A DNA stretch of 36,910 bases from Bacteriovoracaceae bacterium. Its GTDB lineage: Bacteria > Bdellovibrionota > Bacteriovoracia > Bacteriovoracales > Bacteriovoracaceae. Below are positions 22,015-29,848 of the stretch, one piece after another. The notes under the pieces were generated by a model. It made no database searches and was not told where the DNA came from. It worked only from the letters and a program-made list of their open reading frames with translations. Where the stretch lies: positions 1 through 36,910 of the forward strand of contig CANFNL010000010.1 of NCBI GenBank assembly GCA_947448205.1. The letters are read 5' to 3'. The position numbers and the translations under genes were made by a program. The stretch's first letter is position 1; every line of letters starts with the position of its first letter.

Positions 22015-23643
22015 ATGAGTTTTAAAAAAGTACTGTTCGCATTTGCGTTGCTTCCAATGGTTGCATTTGGCGGAGTAAATTATAAAAATGGTAACTTCTA
22101 TATTACCTATACCGACATAATTGTTCCAGGTGGTGATCACGATTTAGAAGTGACGAGAACATACAATGCAAAATCTACTGAAAATGGTTGGTTTGGCTTT
22201 GGATGGGGATCGCTCTATGAAACAAAATTAGTCGTTTCAGCGGATGGCTCTGTCGTGGTTATTGAAAACGGCGCCGGGGCACAAACACGTTTTGTTCCTA
22301 AAGAAGCTATCAATGTAGAATCTGCTTCAAAAAAAATAGTAGAAGCTATGAGAAAAAAAGACCCAATGGGTGAAGCAGCTGCCAGTGCACTAGTGACAAG
22401 ACTTAATAAAGATGCGGAACTTCGTCAGGCTTATTCAAAAAAATACAACGTAGAGACAAAGCTTGCGGACGGAACAACTCTTTACTCCAATGACCGTGGA
22501 ATTCAAACAATCGTTAAAGAAAAAGATGGATACAAAAGAAGTAATTCAGATGGAAGAACTGATTATTTTGATAATGAAGGGAAGCTAGTAAAAATTACTG
22601 ATAAAAATGGCTATGCCATTTTATTTGAATATAAAGCAAAACAAGTTTATGCCATTAAAGACACTCAAGCTAAGCAAATTATTCTAGAATGGTACCCAGA
22701 TGGAAAAATAAAAAGTGCTTCTCGTGATGCTGAGAAGAAAACTAGCTATACATACGACACTAAAGGAAATCTTATACAAAGTAGTGATATTGGCAGCAAT
22801 AGCTACAAATACGAATACGACAACAACCACAATCTAACTCAAATTATTTATGCAGATAACTCCAAGATGCAAATTAAATATGATAAAAACTCTGCCGCCG
22901 TAGAAGTTATTGAGAGAAATGGAGAGTCTACAAAATATAAGTATGAAAGCAATCCTAAAAATCCAGAATTTCATTATTGGACAACTGTTATCAAAAAGCC
23001 AGTTGATGGAGCAGAGTCTTCAAGCCGTTATGAATATGAAATTAAATCGAAACCAGACGGTCAGCAATATACCTATAGAATTGCTACTGAGTTAGATGGA
23101 GTCAAAACCGAAACAATTTATTCAGAATGTTGTTCACTTCCTTTAAAAATTACCAGAGGAAAAGATGTCACAACTTTTGAATATAACGCGAGAGGGCTTC
23201 TAACAAAGAAAACTTCTACTAAAGGTGAGTTCGTTCAACTTGATTACGATGATAAAATTAATAAGATTACTAAAGTTATAAACAATGAAGGTTGGACAAC
23301 TTTTCAGTACGACAAATCTGGAAATCTTTCAAAAGCCGTCAATAGCACGGGTAAGTCTGTCCTTCTAATTTATGACCGCTTAGGGAAAATTACCAAAATG
23401 ATTGATCAAGAAAAAAATGATGAAAAATCAAGACGTACCCTTTCGTTTAAATACAACTCAATGGGAAAACCAGTTGAAATTGAAATGGAAAATGTTGGCA
23501 TCATCAATGTCGCTTACGACAATTTTGGGGAGATTAAAAAAGTAGAATCTAAAGCTGGAGCCAAAATGGCGTTACAGGTCACTCAAGCATTCCAATCACT
23601 ATTAAGTATTGTAAAACCAGCTGGTGTTAATTTAAATATGTAA
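22015..23643 (+). CDS. exported YD/RHS-repeat protein (hit-locus Bd0109-like candidate)
   Basis: 542 residues. The signal peptide is MSFKKVLFAFALLPMVAFG. A DUF6531-like start follows (ITYTDIIVPGGDHDLEVTRT, then NGWFGFGWGSLYETKL), then a run of YD repeats such as YTYDTKGNLIQSSD, YEYDNNHNLTQII and YDKSGNLSKAVNSTGKS. It has no RHS core seal or toxin tail, ending KPAGVNLNM. The start is the ATG at 22015 behind GGAG; an earlier ATG at 21964 would hide the signal. It lies directly after the Tad genes and 35 nt before a tiny exported Cys protein. I recall the same order in the Bdellovibrio host-interaction locus (bd0109-bd0108), tied to pilus control and the switch to prey-independent growth. The repeat family is certain; the hit-locus match is inference from position and architecture. 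Confidence 0.8.
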   Translation: MSFKKVLFAFALLPMVAFGGVNYKNGNFYITYTDIIVPGGDHDLEVTRTYNAKSTENGWFGFGWGSLYETKLVVSADGSVVVIENGAGAQTRFVPKEAINVESASKKIVEAMRKKDPMGEAAASALVTRLNKDAELRQAYSKKYNVETKLADGTTLYSNDRGIQTIVKEKDGYKRSNSDGRTDYFDNEGKLVKITDKNGYAILFEYKAKQVYAIKDTQAKQIILEWYPDGKIKSASRDAEKKTSYTYDTKGNLIQSSDIGSNSYKYEYDNNHNLTQIIYADNSKMQIKYDKNSAAVEVIERNGESTKYKYESNPKNPEFHYWTTVIKKPVDGAESSSRYEYEIKSKPDGQQYTYRIATELDGVKTETIYSECCSLPLKITRGKDVTTFEYNARGLLTKKTSTKGEFVQLDYDDKINKITKVINNEGWTTFQYDKSGNLSKAVNSTGKSVLLIYDRLGKITKMIDQEKNDEKSRRTLSFKYNSMGKPVEIEMENVGIINVAYDNFGEIKKVESKAGAKMALQVTQAFQSLLSIVKPAGVNLNM

Positions 23644-23678
23644 TTAGCCGACAAGTTAGTCGAGGAAGGAGAAACGAT

Positions 23679-23966
23679 ATGAAAATTCTAATGACTATGA
23701 TTATGACGATGTTAGTGACGACTACTGTCTTTGCAGCTGAATGTAAGCTTAATACAGTGTGCTCTGCTGAAGATTGTAAGGCACTGAATTCGAAATATGG
23801 TATAGATGCAACCTCTAAGAAGTGTATTGATCCGGAGGCAGGTCAAGCAACATCCTTGGTTGACTGTAAAGATGGTGTGACAACGGGAACTCCTACCACG
23901 CCAGTGATAAGACCAGAAGCTCCAAAAGATGAGACTAAAACTGCACCGGTAAAAGGAAATTTGTAA
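23679..23966 (+). CDS. small exported Cys-containing protein (Bd0108-like candidate)
   Basis: 95 residues. The signal peptide MKILMTMIMTMLVTTTVFA is followed by AECKLNTVCSAEDCKAL, with more Cys at KKCIDP and VDCKDG (five in all after the signal), then a disordered Pro/Thr/Lys tail (GTPTTPVIRPEAPKDETK). The ribosome site is strong (GGAAGGAG). It is spaced 35 nt from the YD-repeat gene and followed by a terminator, so it is last in the Tad-linked transcript. Position, size, secretion signal and disordered tail fit Bd0108, the small Bdellovibrio protein whose mutation gives host-independent growth. I saw no pair of 10-base repeats like those blamed for the common deletion there. Homology needs a direct alignment. 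Confidence 0.7.
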   Translation: MKILMTMIMTMLVTTTVFAAECKLNTVCSAEDCKALNSKYGIDATSKKCIDPEAGQATSLVDCKDGVTTGTPTTPVIRPEAPKDETKTAPVKGNL

Positions 23967-23981
23967 TATTTTGTTTTTTAT

Positions 23982-24020
23982 CAAGACTGTCTTAGCATTA
24001 GACAGTCTTGGTTTTTATTT
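23982..24020 (+). terminator. terminator closing the Tad block
   Basis: CAAGACTGTCT, a 7-base loop, AGACAGTCTTG (11 perfect pairs, 23982-24010), then GTTTTTATTTT. Confidence 0.9.
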
Positions 24021-24126
24021 TCTAGATCAAGTATCAAATCGTCTAAAGTTTAGATAGGCTGAAAAATTCTTGTTCATATTTTTCTATTCCTCAGTTTCAA
24101 CTTCTTTAAATCAGATTGAATTAATC

Positions 24127-24144
24127 TTGGCACCCTCAATGCAT
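24127..24144 (+). promoter_or_regulatory. sigma-54 promoter of peptide gene 1
   Basis: TTGGCACCCTCAATGCAT: GG (24129-24130) and GC (24141-24142) separated by exactly 10 bases, matching the sigma-54 consensus TGGCAC-N5-TTGC. It lies 35 bp upstream of the ATG at 24177. The same core recurs before the paralogous gene at 24536. Confidence 0.82.
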
Positions 24145-24176
24145 TAAATATAAGTAAACCAACACTAGGGGAACTT

Positions 24177-24362
24177 ATGAAACTTTTAATACTTTTAATA
24201 CTATCTCTTACTTCATTTAATATTTTTTCTGAAGAATTAGGCGAAAACCAAAAAAGTGAATGTCCTTATGCCAATCAATCAGCCAAAAGAGAAGCTAAGG
24301 TAATTGCTGTTGATTCAGTAGAAGAAAGTAAACAAGAAGCTACCAAAATTATTAGTAAGTAA
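24177..24362 (+). CDS. small exported peptide, paralogue 1
   Basis: 61 residues. The signal-like N-terminus MKLLILLILSLTSFNIFS is followed by a mature part that starts EELGENQKSECPYANQSAKR and ends in a charged helix. The core GENQK-S/T-ECP-Y/F-A-x-Q-S/T-AKRE is shared with the gene at 24596, so the two are paralogues. One Cys (in ECP) could act in dimerisation or metal contact. The ATG follows AGGGGAAC. It is transcribed alone, from a sigma-54 promoter to a terminator. I do not recognise the family; secretion is inferred from the N-terminus. Confidence 0.82.
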   Translation: MKLLILLILSLTSFNIFSEELGENQKSECPYANQSAKREAKVIAVDSVEESKQEATKIISK

Positions 24363-24387
24363 AATTTAGCTAGAATAGACTATCATT

Positions 24388-24426
24388 GCATAAAAAGCCC
24401 GAAAAAATGTTCGGGCTTTTTTATGC
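24388..24426 (+). terminator. terminator after peptide gene 1
   Basis: GCATAAAAAGCCCGAA pairs with TTCGGGCTTTTTTATGC around a 6-base loop (24388-24426). The stem is AT-rich at the base with a run of T's, so it should work in either direction. Confidence 0.9.
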
Positions 24427-24535
24427 CATTTTTTACATCAATACTTTGTTCATTTTATCAACACCTGCTTGTCCATTCTTTGGTCACCAAGAAAAAAATA
24501 CAGATATAAACTATCTAAATTCCATTCATAAAGCG

Positions 24536-24553
24536 TTGGCACGATGACTGCAT
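24536..24553 (+). promoter_or_regulatory. sigma-54 promoter of peptide gene 2
   Basis: TTGGCACGATGACTGCAT: GG (24538-24539) and GC (24550-24551) with a 10-base gap, a near-ideal -24/-12 element (TGGCACG-N4-CTGCA). It lies 44 bp upstream of the ATG at 24596. Confidence 0.86.
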
Positions 24554-24595
24554 TAGTTAAAGCAAGAACCCATTAAAAATCGTCAGGGAGATTTT

Positions 24596-24781
24596 ATGAA
24601 AGCATTAGTTATAGCCTCACTTTTATTTTTTACATTAAGAGCAATGTCATCAGAAGAAGGTGAAAATCAAAAGACAGAATGTCCTTTTGCAGTTCAAACT
24701 GCTAAAAGAGAAGTTAAATTAGTAGCTCCTGCAACATCTGAGGAAGAGATAAAAAAAGAATCAAGCAATATTACAAAATAA
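24596..24781 (+). CDS. small exported peptide, paralogue 2
   Basis: 61 residues, the same length as paralogue 1. The signal-like N-terminus MKALVIASLLFFTLRAMSS leads into EEGENQKTECPFAVQTAKRE and an acidic helix (SEEEIKKESSN) that ends NITK. The AGGGAG ribosome site lies seven bases before the ATG. Both genes keep the single ECP cysteine. The signal sequences differ much more than the mature cores, which suggests selection on the mature peptide. Each gene has its own sigma-54 promoter and terminator, so they can be set independently or additively by an enhancer-binding activator that is not in this window. Function unknown. Confidence 0.82.
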   Translation: MKALVIASLLFFTLRAMSSEEGENQKTECPFAVQTAKREVKLVAPATSEEEIKKESSNITK

Positions 24782-24805
24782 ATCTTTATACCACTCCACG
24801 AACTA

Positions 24806-24838
24806 AAAGGCCCGTCGAATGACGGGCCTTTGCTTTTT
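24806..24838. terminator. terminator after peptide gene 2
   Basis: AAAGGCCCGTC-GAAT-GACGGGCCTTT (11 pairs, 24806-24831), then GCTTTTT on the plus strand. The converging minus-strand genes end at 24860, so it may serve both sides. Confidence 0.9.
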
Positions 24839-24859
24839 CAAAATGAACATTTTTGATAA

Positions 24860-25195
24860 TTAATCATTGCTCAATACTTTTCTTAAACGCTCTCTTTCTT
24901 CATCGGTATAATAATCATCAGGCTTGGTTTGCCTTTTTGATTCAATAGTTTTTTTCTGAAGCCCTGAAAGTTTAGTTTTAATTTCATCTTTTTCAAAGGG
25001 CTCTGAATTTGAGTAAAGTTTTTTAGAGTAACGTTTGGTTGTCGTAAACTTTTGCTTAGTTGTCAGTACTGCTTTATCGGCATAAGGGGTAATGATTGCA
25101 TATAATTTATCAAAAAGATGTCTTCCATTTCCAACAGGAATACAAAGAATGGCAAAGCTTAATGTAAAATAGAAAATAAAGCGAATGAGAAACAT
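24860..25195 (-). CDS. small exported or membrane-anchored protein of unknown function
   Basis: 111 residues. The hydrophobic N-terminus (IRFIFYFTLSFAILCIPVG) is a signal peptide or anchor, followed by a basic, Lys/Thr-rich stretch (TTKQKFTTTKRYSKKLYS) and a charged C-terminal helix (DYYTDEERERLRKVL). No family recognised. It sits 17 nt downstream of the receiver gene on the same strand, so the two are probably co-transcribed. Confidence 0.65.
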   Translation of the reverse strand: MFLIRFIFYFTLSFAILCIPVGNGRHLFDKLYAIITPYADKAVLTTKQKFTTTKRYSKKLYSNSEPFEKDEIKTKLSGLQKKTIESKRQTKPDDYYTDEERERLRKVLSND

Positions 25196-25212
25196 ATATT
25201 AACCTACTCTGT

Positions 25213-25620
25213 TTAGTTTGTATTTTTTTCTACAAGTCTTTCGATCTTTTCAACTGCTTTTATTAAATCCTCACTTTCAAATGGCTTCTGCATATAATCG
25301 ATAGCACCATTAGAAATTGATTCAATAACTATACTTTCAATGTTGATTGAAGACATCATGACTAGAAATCGTTCTCCGGAATGCTTATCCTGGAAATGCT
25401 TTGTAAGCTCCAGCCCAGAAATTTCTGGCATAACTACATCGATAAAAATAAGATTTGCTTTACTTGAGTGAGCGAGCTGGATTGCTTCGCTGGCAGAACC
25501 TGCGGAACCTACAACATTGAAGCCCTCGTTTGTAAGGATTTCTGTCATTGATCTACGGTTAAAGGCAGAATCATCGACGATAAGAATTTTTAAAATGTCA
25601 TGGCTGCGAGGAGGTTTCAT
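25213..25620 (-). CDS. stand-alone CheY-like response regulator receiver
   Basis: 135 residues, a single receiver domain with no output domain. After a short N-terminal MKPPRSHDI, ILIVDDSAFNRRSM gives the acidic pair (about residues 14-15), IFIDVVMPEISG holds the phosphoacceptor Asp (about 58), MMSSI the conserved Ser and MQKPF the Lys (about 108). All phosphorylation residues are present. The start is the ATG at 25620 near GGGATC; an upstream start at 25698 would add a hydrophobic stretch lying in the promoter and the lon terminator. Single receivers of this kind usually act by protein contact, for instance on flagellar or other motility partners. No histidine kinase adjoins it. Confidence 0.88.
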   Translation of the reverse strand: MKPPRSHDILKILIVDDSAFNRRSMTEILTNEGFNVVGSAGSASEAIQLAHSSKANLIFIDVVMPEISGLELTKHFQDKHSGERFLVMMSSINIESIVIESISNGAIDYMQKPFESEDLIKAVEKIERLVEKNTN

Positions 25621-25649
25621 AAATTGATCCCATATAATAAAATTACTTA

Positions 25650-25664
25650 TTGATATGATATCAA
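25650..25664 (-). promoter_or_regulatory. palindrome at the receiver gene promoter
   Basis: TTGATATGATATCAA is a perfect 15-base palindrome around a central G. On the minus strand its first half supplies a TTGATA -35-like box (25664-25659), 18 bases before TTATTA (25640-25635), 14 bp before the ATG at 25620. Possible operator; the promoter match is only fair. Confidence 0.35.
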
Positions 25665-25679
25665 GAAAACATTGAATCA

Positions 25680-25713
25680 AAATAAGAAAAACCAACAATG
25701 CTGTTGGTTTTTC
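25680..25713 (-). terminator. lon terminator
   Basis: On the minus strand GAAAAACCAACA-GCAT-TGTTGGTTTTTC (12 pairs), then TTATTTT, 37 bases after the lon stop codon. The stem is symmetrical enough to act both ways. Confidence 0.88.
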
Positions 25714-25750
25714 ATTTTAAACTGACAGTTTTAATCAAATACTCGCTAAA

Positions 25751-28168
25751 CTATGCAGCTGCAGGCGGCAATGTTTCTTTTGCTCGAGCGTAGGCTTTTT
25801 TCTTCTTTTTCTCTTTCCAGCCAATAAGAGCAACATCGAGAACTTCTTCGATATTCTTAACTGGAATGAAAGTTAATTTTGCTCTGTATTCTTCAGGTAT
25901 TTCTTCTAAATCTTTTCTGTTTTTCCAAGGAATGATTATCGTTTTAATATTCATTCTCATAGCTGCTAAAGCTTTTTCTTTTAAACCACCTATCGGTAAA
26001 ACTTTTCCCGTTAGGGTAATTTCTCCAGTCATCGCTACTTCGCGACTAATAGGAGTATTTGTAAGAAGTGAAACAATGGTAGTGGCAAGTGTAATTCCAG
26101 CACTCGGACCATCTTTTGGAGTAGCACCAGCTGGAAGATGTATGTGAAGTTCATTTTTTTCAAAAACATCATCATCAATGTACAGCTCGGTAGCTTGACT
26201 TCTTATATAACCGATGGCGGTCTGGGCTGATTCTTTCATGACGTCACCAAGTTGCCCCGTAAGAGTTAGTCCTCTTCCTTTCATTTTGGTTGCTTCAATA
26301 TAGAGAACTTCACCACCGTGAGATGTCCAGGCTAGTCCTGTTGCAACACCTACTTCATCGACATCTTTTTCATCGTCCTTTGTATAAACAGGCGGCCCGA
26401 GAAGTTTAAAAACAGTCTCTGTCATTATGTGAGTTTGTTCAGCTTCTCCTTTAGCAATCTTCATTGCTACTTTTCTACAAATGGCACCAATTTTTCTTTC
26501 AAGATTTCTAAGACCTGCTTCAGCGGTATAGCCTTTGATAACACTGGCAACACCGTCGTCGGTAAAAGTAATATGCTTATCACTTATTCCATTTTCATCC
26601 ATTTGTTTTGGGATGATGTACTTTTTAGAGATAGCGACTTTTTCTTCTTGGGTGTAACCAGAAAGATTAATAATCTCCATTCTGTCTCTGAGTGGAGCAG
26701 GGATTTGATCTAAAATGTTAGATGTTGCAATAAACATTACGTTTGATAAATCGAATGGAATATTTAAATAATGATCGCGGAAATTACAATTTTGTTCTGG
26801 GTCCAACACTTCAAGCAATGCAGATGATGGGTCACCTTTAAAATCTCCACCCATTTTATCTACCTCGTCGAGAAGAATAACTGGATTGTTAGTCTTTGCT
26901 TGTTTTAATGCTTGAATGAATCTTCCAGGCATTGCTCCAACGTATGTTCTTCTATGTCCCCTGATTTCAGCTTCATCTTTTACACCGCCGAGTGAAATTC
27001 TTACAAATTCTCTTCCACAGGCTTTCGCAATAGATTTTCCAAGAGAGGTTTTACCAACACCAGGAGGTCCTGAAAAGCAAAGGATTGGTCCTTTCATTCC
27101 ATGTCCCTTTAGCTGTCTGACTGCCAGGTATTCTAAAATTCTCTCTTTTACTTTAAATAGATCAAAGTGGTCCTCATTTAAAATTTCCAATGCAGCATCG
27201 AGATCAATGTGTTCTTCACTTGATTTACTCCAAGGAAGATCGCACATCCATTCAAGATAAGTTCGAAGTATAGATGCTTCAGAAGAATCCGGATGCATCT
27301 TTTCTAGTCGTGTAATTTGTTTGATAGATTCTTTTTCTGCTTCTTCAGACATTTTTGCTAGCCTGATTTTCTCTCTTAATTCTCCAAATTCATCGTCACT
27401 TTCTTTTTGATTTTCATCTCCGAGTTCTGACTTGATGGCTTTGATTTGCTCTCTAAGAAAATATTCTTTTTGAGTCTTAGATATTTCTTCTTTAGCATTG
27501 CTTTTAATTTTATTTTGCATTGCCAATATTTCAAGCTCGCGAGAAAGAATATCATTAATTTTATGAAGTCTTTCCATTGGGTCTAAAATTTCTAAAATAG
27601 TTTGAGCTTCACCAACATGCAGGTTTAAGTTTGAAGCTACTAGATCAGCAAGTCTTCCCGCATCTTTTATATCTTCTAGGATCATCAAAATGTCAGGAGA
27701 GAGAACTTTTCCCATGTTGATAACTTTTTCAAGTTGCTCTCTAATATTTCTCATTAATGCATTGGCAGCTACATTATTTTCTGGAATTGCCACATCAGAG
27801 ACTTTCATAAGTTTACACATAAAGTAAGGAGCTTCTTGAGTGTATTCTGTAATGCGCGCTTTAGAGAGACCTTGTACAAGAATTTTAACTCTTCCATCTG
27901 GGAGCTTTCTCATTCTCATGATCATAGCGATCGTTCCCACTTCGAAAATTTCATCAGGGGAAGGAGCCTCTGCTTTCATGTCCTTTTGACTTGAGAGTAA
28001 AATGAGTCTTTCACTTTTGTTCAAAGCATGATCTACAGCTTGTATCGAAGAATCTCGCCCAACGAAAAACGGTAAAATCATAAACGGATAAACTACTATG
28101 TCCCTAATTGGCAGGAGAGGGAGATGATCTTTAAGTTCAATGTTGTCACCCTCATAATTAGTTACCAT
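25751..28168 (-). CDS. lon: Lon protease
   Basis: ATP-dependent serine protease that degrades misfolded and regulatory proteins. 805 residues with the N-terminal LON domain (LPLLPIRDIVVYPFMILPFF), an AAA+ motor with Walker A GPPGVGKTSL (about 366) and Walker B VILLDEVDKM, sensor NVMFIATSN, and the protease domain with KDGPSAGIT (catalytic Ser about 687) and the matching Lys in GGLKEKALAAM (about 728). The length is usual. The start is the ATG at 28168 behind GGGAGGAAAGAT; an upstream ATG at 28270 would add an unrelated 34-residue tail. The 197-nt space to divergent glmU holds the promoters of both genes. No clear sigma-32 box was accepted. Confidence 0.97.
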   Translation of the reverse strand: MVTNYEGDNIELKDHLPLLPIRDIVVYPFMILPFFVGRDSSIQAVDHALNKSERLILLSSQKDMKAEAPSPDEIFEVGTIAMIMRMRKLPDGRVKILVQGLSKARITEYTQEAPYFMCKLMKVSDVAIPENNVAANALMRNIREQLEKVINMGKVLSPDILMILEDIKDAGRLADLVASNLNLHVGEAQTILEILDPMERLHKINDILSRELEILAMQNKIKSNAKEEISKTQKEYFLREQIKAIKSELGDENQKESDDEFGELREKIRLAKMSEEAEKESIKQITRLEKMHPDSSEASILRTYLEWMCDLPWSKSSEEHIDLDAALEILNEDHFDLFKVKERILEYLAVRQLKGHGMKGPILCFSGPPGVGKTSLGKSIAKACGREFVRISLGGVKDEAEIRGHRRTYVGAMPGRFIQALKQAKTNNPVILLDEVDKMGGDFKGDPSSALLEVLDPEQNCNFRDHYLNIPFDLSNVMFIATSNILDQIPAPLRDRMEIINLSGYTQEEKVAISKKYIIPKQMDENGISDKHITFTDDGVASVIKGYTAEAGLRNLERKIGAICRKVAMKIAKGEAEQTHIMTETVFKLLGPPVYTKDDEKDVDEVGVATGLAWTSHGGEVLYIEATKMKGRGLTLTGQLGDVMKESAQTAIGYIRSQATELYIDDDVFEKNELHIHLPAGATPKDGPSAGITLATTIVSLLTNTPISREVAMTGEITLTGKVLPIGGLKEKALAAMRMNIKTIIIPWKNRKDLEEIPEEYRAKLTFIPVKNIEEVLDVALIGWKEKKKKKAYARAKETLPPAAA

Positions 28169-28365
28169 ATCTTTCCTCCCAAATTGGCCATCACAAATAC
28201 ATTTGCGTTCAGTGATAACAATCGGGAAATGGCGAAAACACTTTAAGGAAAACTTCAAAATTATAATCATTTCTTAATTATTTTTATGTATACTTGATTG
28301 CAAATATCAATGTATTAAATGAAATATACAGGTGATGTCTGATCAGTTTTGTAGGGAGTTGTGTT

Positions 28366-29772
28366 ATGAGTTTGTCTATAGGGGCAGTTATCTTAGCAGC
28401 TGGAGAAGGAAAGCGCTTGAAATTAAAAGAGCCAAAACCTTTAGCGCCCTGCTTAGATAAAAAATTAGTAGATTTTCCAATTAGAGAATTACAAAAGTTT
28501 TTTAATCAGAATAAAATTCATGGAAAATTGACAGCAGTCATAGGTCACCAGCGAGATATCGTTCGTGCTTATATAGAAAAAAATTATTCATCTGTTAATT
28601 TTGCAATACAAGAAAAACAGCTAGGCACAGGTGATGCCCTGCGATCATATTTTCAATCTTCCAATGAAACATTAAGTTATGATTACACTTTGGTTATCTG
28701 TGCGGATACGCCAGTGGTTTCTGCCGATGAATTATCTGCCTTGCACTCACTTCTTCTTGCAGAAAAACTCGAAGGTGTTGCTGCTAGTTTTATTGAAAAA
28801 AATCCCAAAGGATATGGGCGAATTGTAAGGGGAGTAAAAGGTTTTCATATAGTAGAAGAAAAAGATGCTACGGATGAAATTCGAAAAATTACAGAAGTAA
28901 ATTCAGGTTTGTATATATTGAAAACTAGCTATCTTGTAGAGCATTTAAAGGGGATAGATACTAAAAATAAATCAGGTGAGTTTTACTTAACTGATGTTTT
29001 TAAAGATGGCTTAAATGTAAAAGCTCATTGCTTTCCTGAAGCTTCAACTTTTTTAGGTGTCAATACTCTAAGCCAATTGGAAGAAGTTGAGCACGCTCTT
29101 CGCAATAAAATAAAATTTAATCTAGTAGAGTCGGGAGTGAGATTAATTGATAGTTCACATTGTTATATTGATAGCGAAGTGGAAATTGGCGAAGGTACAG
29201 TTATCTATCCTAATACTTTTATAACTGGTCGAAGTAAAATTGGAAAAAATGTCACAGTAGAAATGGGTGCACAAATCAAAGACTCAATTGTTGACGATAA
29301 TGCTAAAGTATTGGCTTATACTATCCTTGAAGGTGCCCATCTTCATAGTCAAGTAACGGCTGGACCATTTGCTAGGCTTCGTCCAGGTGCAGATATTGGC
29401 CCCGAGTCAAAAATTGGAAATTTCGTAGAAATTAAAAAATCAATTTTAGCCAAAGGCGTGAAGGTGTCTCACTTAAGTTATGTTGGTGATGCTTTTATTG
29501 GAGAGGAAACTAATATTGGATGTGGTTTCATTACTTGCAACTACGATGGTGTTAATAAACATTTAACTAAAATAGGTAAAAACTGTTTTATTGGATCGGA
29601 TTCTCAATCTGTAGCACCTGTTGAAATTGGCGATGATTGCTTCGTCGCTTCGGCCACGACCATTACCAAAGATATGCCCAATGGCTCTTTTGCCATCTCA
29701 AGAGGAGCCCAAGTTACAAAAGAAGGGATGGCTAAAAAATTTATTAAGAAGAAAGACGACAAAAAGATCTAA
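28366..29772 (+). CDS. glmU: bifunctional GlmU (N-acetylglucosamine-1-phosphate uridyltransferase / glucosamine-1-phosphate acetyltransferase)
   Basis: Makes UDP-N-acetylglucosamine for peptidoglycan and LPS. 468 residues. The N-terminal pyrophosphorylase part (about 1-235) carries LAAGEGKRLKLKEPKPLAP, where family members usually have LAAGKGTRMKS-PK; the Gly-rich loop is kept with a Thr-to-Lys change. It continues with QLGTGDALR, ICADTPVV and EVNSGLYI. The C-terminal part is a left-handed beta-helix (about 255-440) with hexapeptide repeats and the acetyltransferase motifs FVEIKKS, HLSYVGDA and ITCNYDG. Next is glmS, 76 nt downstream and co-directional, so two linked steps of the same pathway lie together. 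Confidence 0.95.
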   Translation: MSLSIGAVILAAGEGKRLKLKEPKPLAPCLDKKLVDFPIRELQKFFNQNKIHGKLTAVIGHQRDIVRAYIEKNYSSVNFAIQEKQLGTGDALRSYFQSSNETLSYDYTLVICADTPVVSADELSALHSLLLAEKLEGVAASFIEKNPKGYGRIVRGVKGFHIVEEKDATDEIRKITEVNSGLYILKTSYLVEHLKGIDTKNKSGEFYLTDVFKDGLNVKAHCFPEASTFLGVNTLSQLEEVEHALRNKIKFNLVESGVRLIDSSHCYIDSEVEIGEGTVIYPNTFITGRSKIGKNVTVEMGAQIKDSIVDDNAKVLAYTILEGAHLHSQVTAGPFARLRPGADIGPESKIGNFVEIKKSILAKGVKVSHLSYVGDAFIGEETNIGCGFITCNYDGVNKHLTKIGKNCFIGSDSQSVAPVEIGDDCFVASATTITKDMPNGSFAISRGAQVTKEGMAKKFIKKKDDKKI

Positions 29773-29848
29773 ACACTTAATAAAGAAAATGCTATTTTGT
29801 GGGTTCGGTTTTTTTAAGATTACTTAAACCATTTTCGGTAGGTATAAC

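Noticed and set aside
23870-23966. Ten-base direct repeats as in the Bdellovibrio bd0108 deletion hotspot
   Set aside because: No such repeat pair is present in this gene's tail.
28169-28260. Sigma-32-like TTTGAA ... CGCCAT upstream of lon
   Set aside because: The spacing is 19 bases (13-17 expected) and the -10 is imperfect; too weak to call.
28294-28310. TTGAT-N7-ATCAA between lon and glmU, seemingly like the recA dyad
   Set aside because: The inner spacing differs (9 bases at recA) and the arms are short in AT-rich DNA.
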